Origin: Chrysomallon squamiferum
Taxonomy: Eukaryota > Mollusca > Gastropoda > Neomphalida > Peltospiridae
Reading direction: 5' to 3'
DNA: 37,500 nt
Assembly (NCBI GenBank): GCA_012295275.1
Contig: CM022670.1
Span: 13,014,583 to 13,052,082 of the forward strand
Position 1 is the first letter of the stretch, and each line of letters starts with the position of its first letter. This document shows, one piece after another, positions 36,721 through 37,500 of this stretch. Made by a program: the position numbers and the translations under genes. The notes beneath the pieces were generated by a model. The model was not told the DNA's origin. It was given only the letters and a program-made list of their open reading frames with translations, and did not search any database.

Positions 36721-37500
36721 AATTAAAAAAAAAAAATTAATAATATTCAGTGCTTTTTATTCATTTACGTTCTATGTTGGAGAAACGAAAAAAATAAAAC
36801 AATGAATAGAATTATTTTATTCACTTCTCAAAAATTATAATTACGTCTTTGTTTTAATTATAAATAATTAATTATGTGTGCTGCTCTCTTTATTATTATT
36901 ATAAATAATTAATTATCTTGCGATGAATGAGCATTTTATCCATTTAAGTTCCAAAACTCATGTTTACAGGTTCATTCTAATAATATGTCTGTGATACCTG
37001 CAGATCAATTACAATGATTATTTTGTAAATATAAAATCAGGAAGCTGTATTCATGTGGATTTATGGTTAGGGGAGATTTACAATGTTTGATATACCGTCC
37101 ACGTGACTGATGACTAAATGTTTAGTTTAAGCATAACATTTAATGTGTAATGTGTATGATACATACCGCGCAGTTAAATTATTTTGTAACTTACAAAAAC
37201 GAAAACATCACCAGCTGTAGAAACAAAATAATAATAATAATAATAATAATAATACGTATAATATTTAAGTGCTAAATAAAAGTTATATCTCATGATAATA
37301 ATTAATAAATAAATTAACTGAAGGCAAAGATAAGCATACATAATCGAGAAAAACAGAGACGATATTTTATGAAACTTAAAACATTTTCTAAAATAGTCAG
37401 TACATAAAATAGTTCTATAAAGCATTAATATAATATGTATATATATTGGCCATAATATATAATTAATGTTCATTTAATTAATTAATAGTGTATATTTAAA
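36721..37500. other. AT-rich non-coding flank downstream of foxD
   Basis: No gene seen. It contains a 16-base direct repeat (ATAAATAATTAATTAT at 36860-36875 and 36901-36916) and an (AAT)n run at about 37227-37253. The rest is AT-rich sequence with stops in all frames. Confidence 0.6.

Overview
The window looks like nuclear DNA of a bilaterian animal, most probably a mollusc or other lophotrochozoan. It is AT-rich and crowded with microsatellites, and it carries one developmental transcription-factor gene, one nuclear-type tRNA gene and one decayed non-LTR retrotransposon fragment. The animal origin is secure from the forkhead gene and the eukaryotic tRNA. The mollusc guess rests only on the general look of the FoxD protein and on the repeat density.

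The only convincing protein-coding gene is a single-exon FoxD-class forkhead gene at 34180-35594 (+). The reading frame shifts inside the forkhead domain because one G is missing at 34817-34818. Both halves are otherwise intact and conserved, so an assembly or consensus error is the likeliest explanation. With one base added back the product would be 471 residues: N-terminal poly-Q and acidic region, forkhead domain at about 149-248, eh1-like Groucho-binding motif at 373-380, and a conserved-looking C-terminal tail.

The 34 kb upstream of FoxD holds no other supportable protein gene. It alternates between simple-sequence or AT-rich stretches and islands of complex sequence of 200 to 1000 bases, which are richer in GC and CpG. 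The islands lie at roughly 1-620, 1093-2030, 2480-3275, 5935-6375, 7400-8170, 9530-9940, 11180-11700, 13070-13680, 14050-14930, 16480-16850, 17040-17640, 18360-18560, 19030-19390, 20545-21020, 23880-24480, 26450-26720, 28690-29160, 30340-31345, 31640-32100 and 33590-33990. This layout is typical of the regulatory landscape of a developmental regulator. Several islands contain recognisable binding-site words: two exact PBX-MEIS composites (one in the promoter-proximal block, one 5 kb upstream), a POU octamer with an inverted half-octamer, an RFX X-box-like palindrome, and SOX, TCF, FOX, E2F-like and CCAAT motifs. Their function is inference.

Other elements are a tRNA-His(GTG) gene at 15779-15850 with a Pol III oligo-T terminator, a dead CR1/Jockey-like reverse transcriptase fragment at 21953-22345, and three local tandem duplications (periods 121, 263 and 140 bases). 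There are also many microsatellites and homopolymers. I saw no CRISPR array, operon, prokaryotic element or new multi-gene system.
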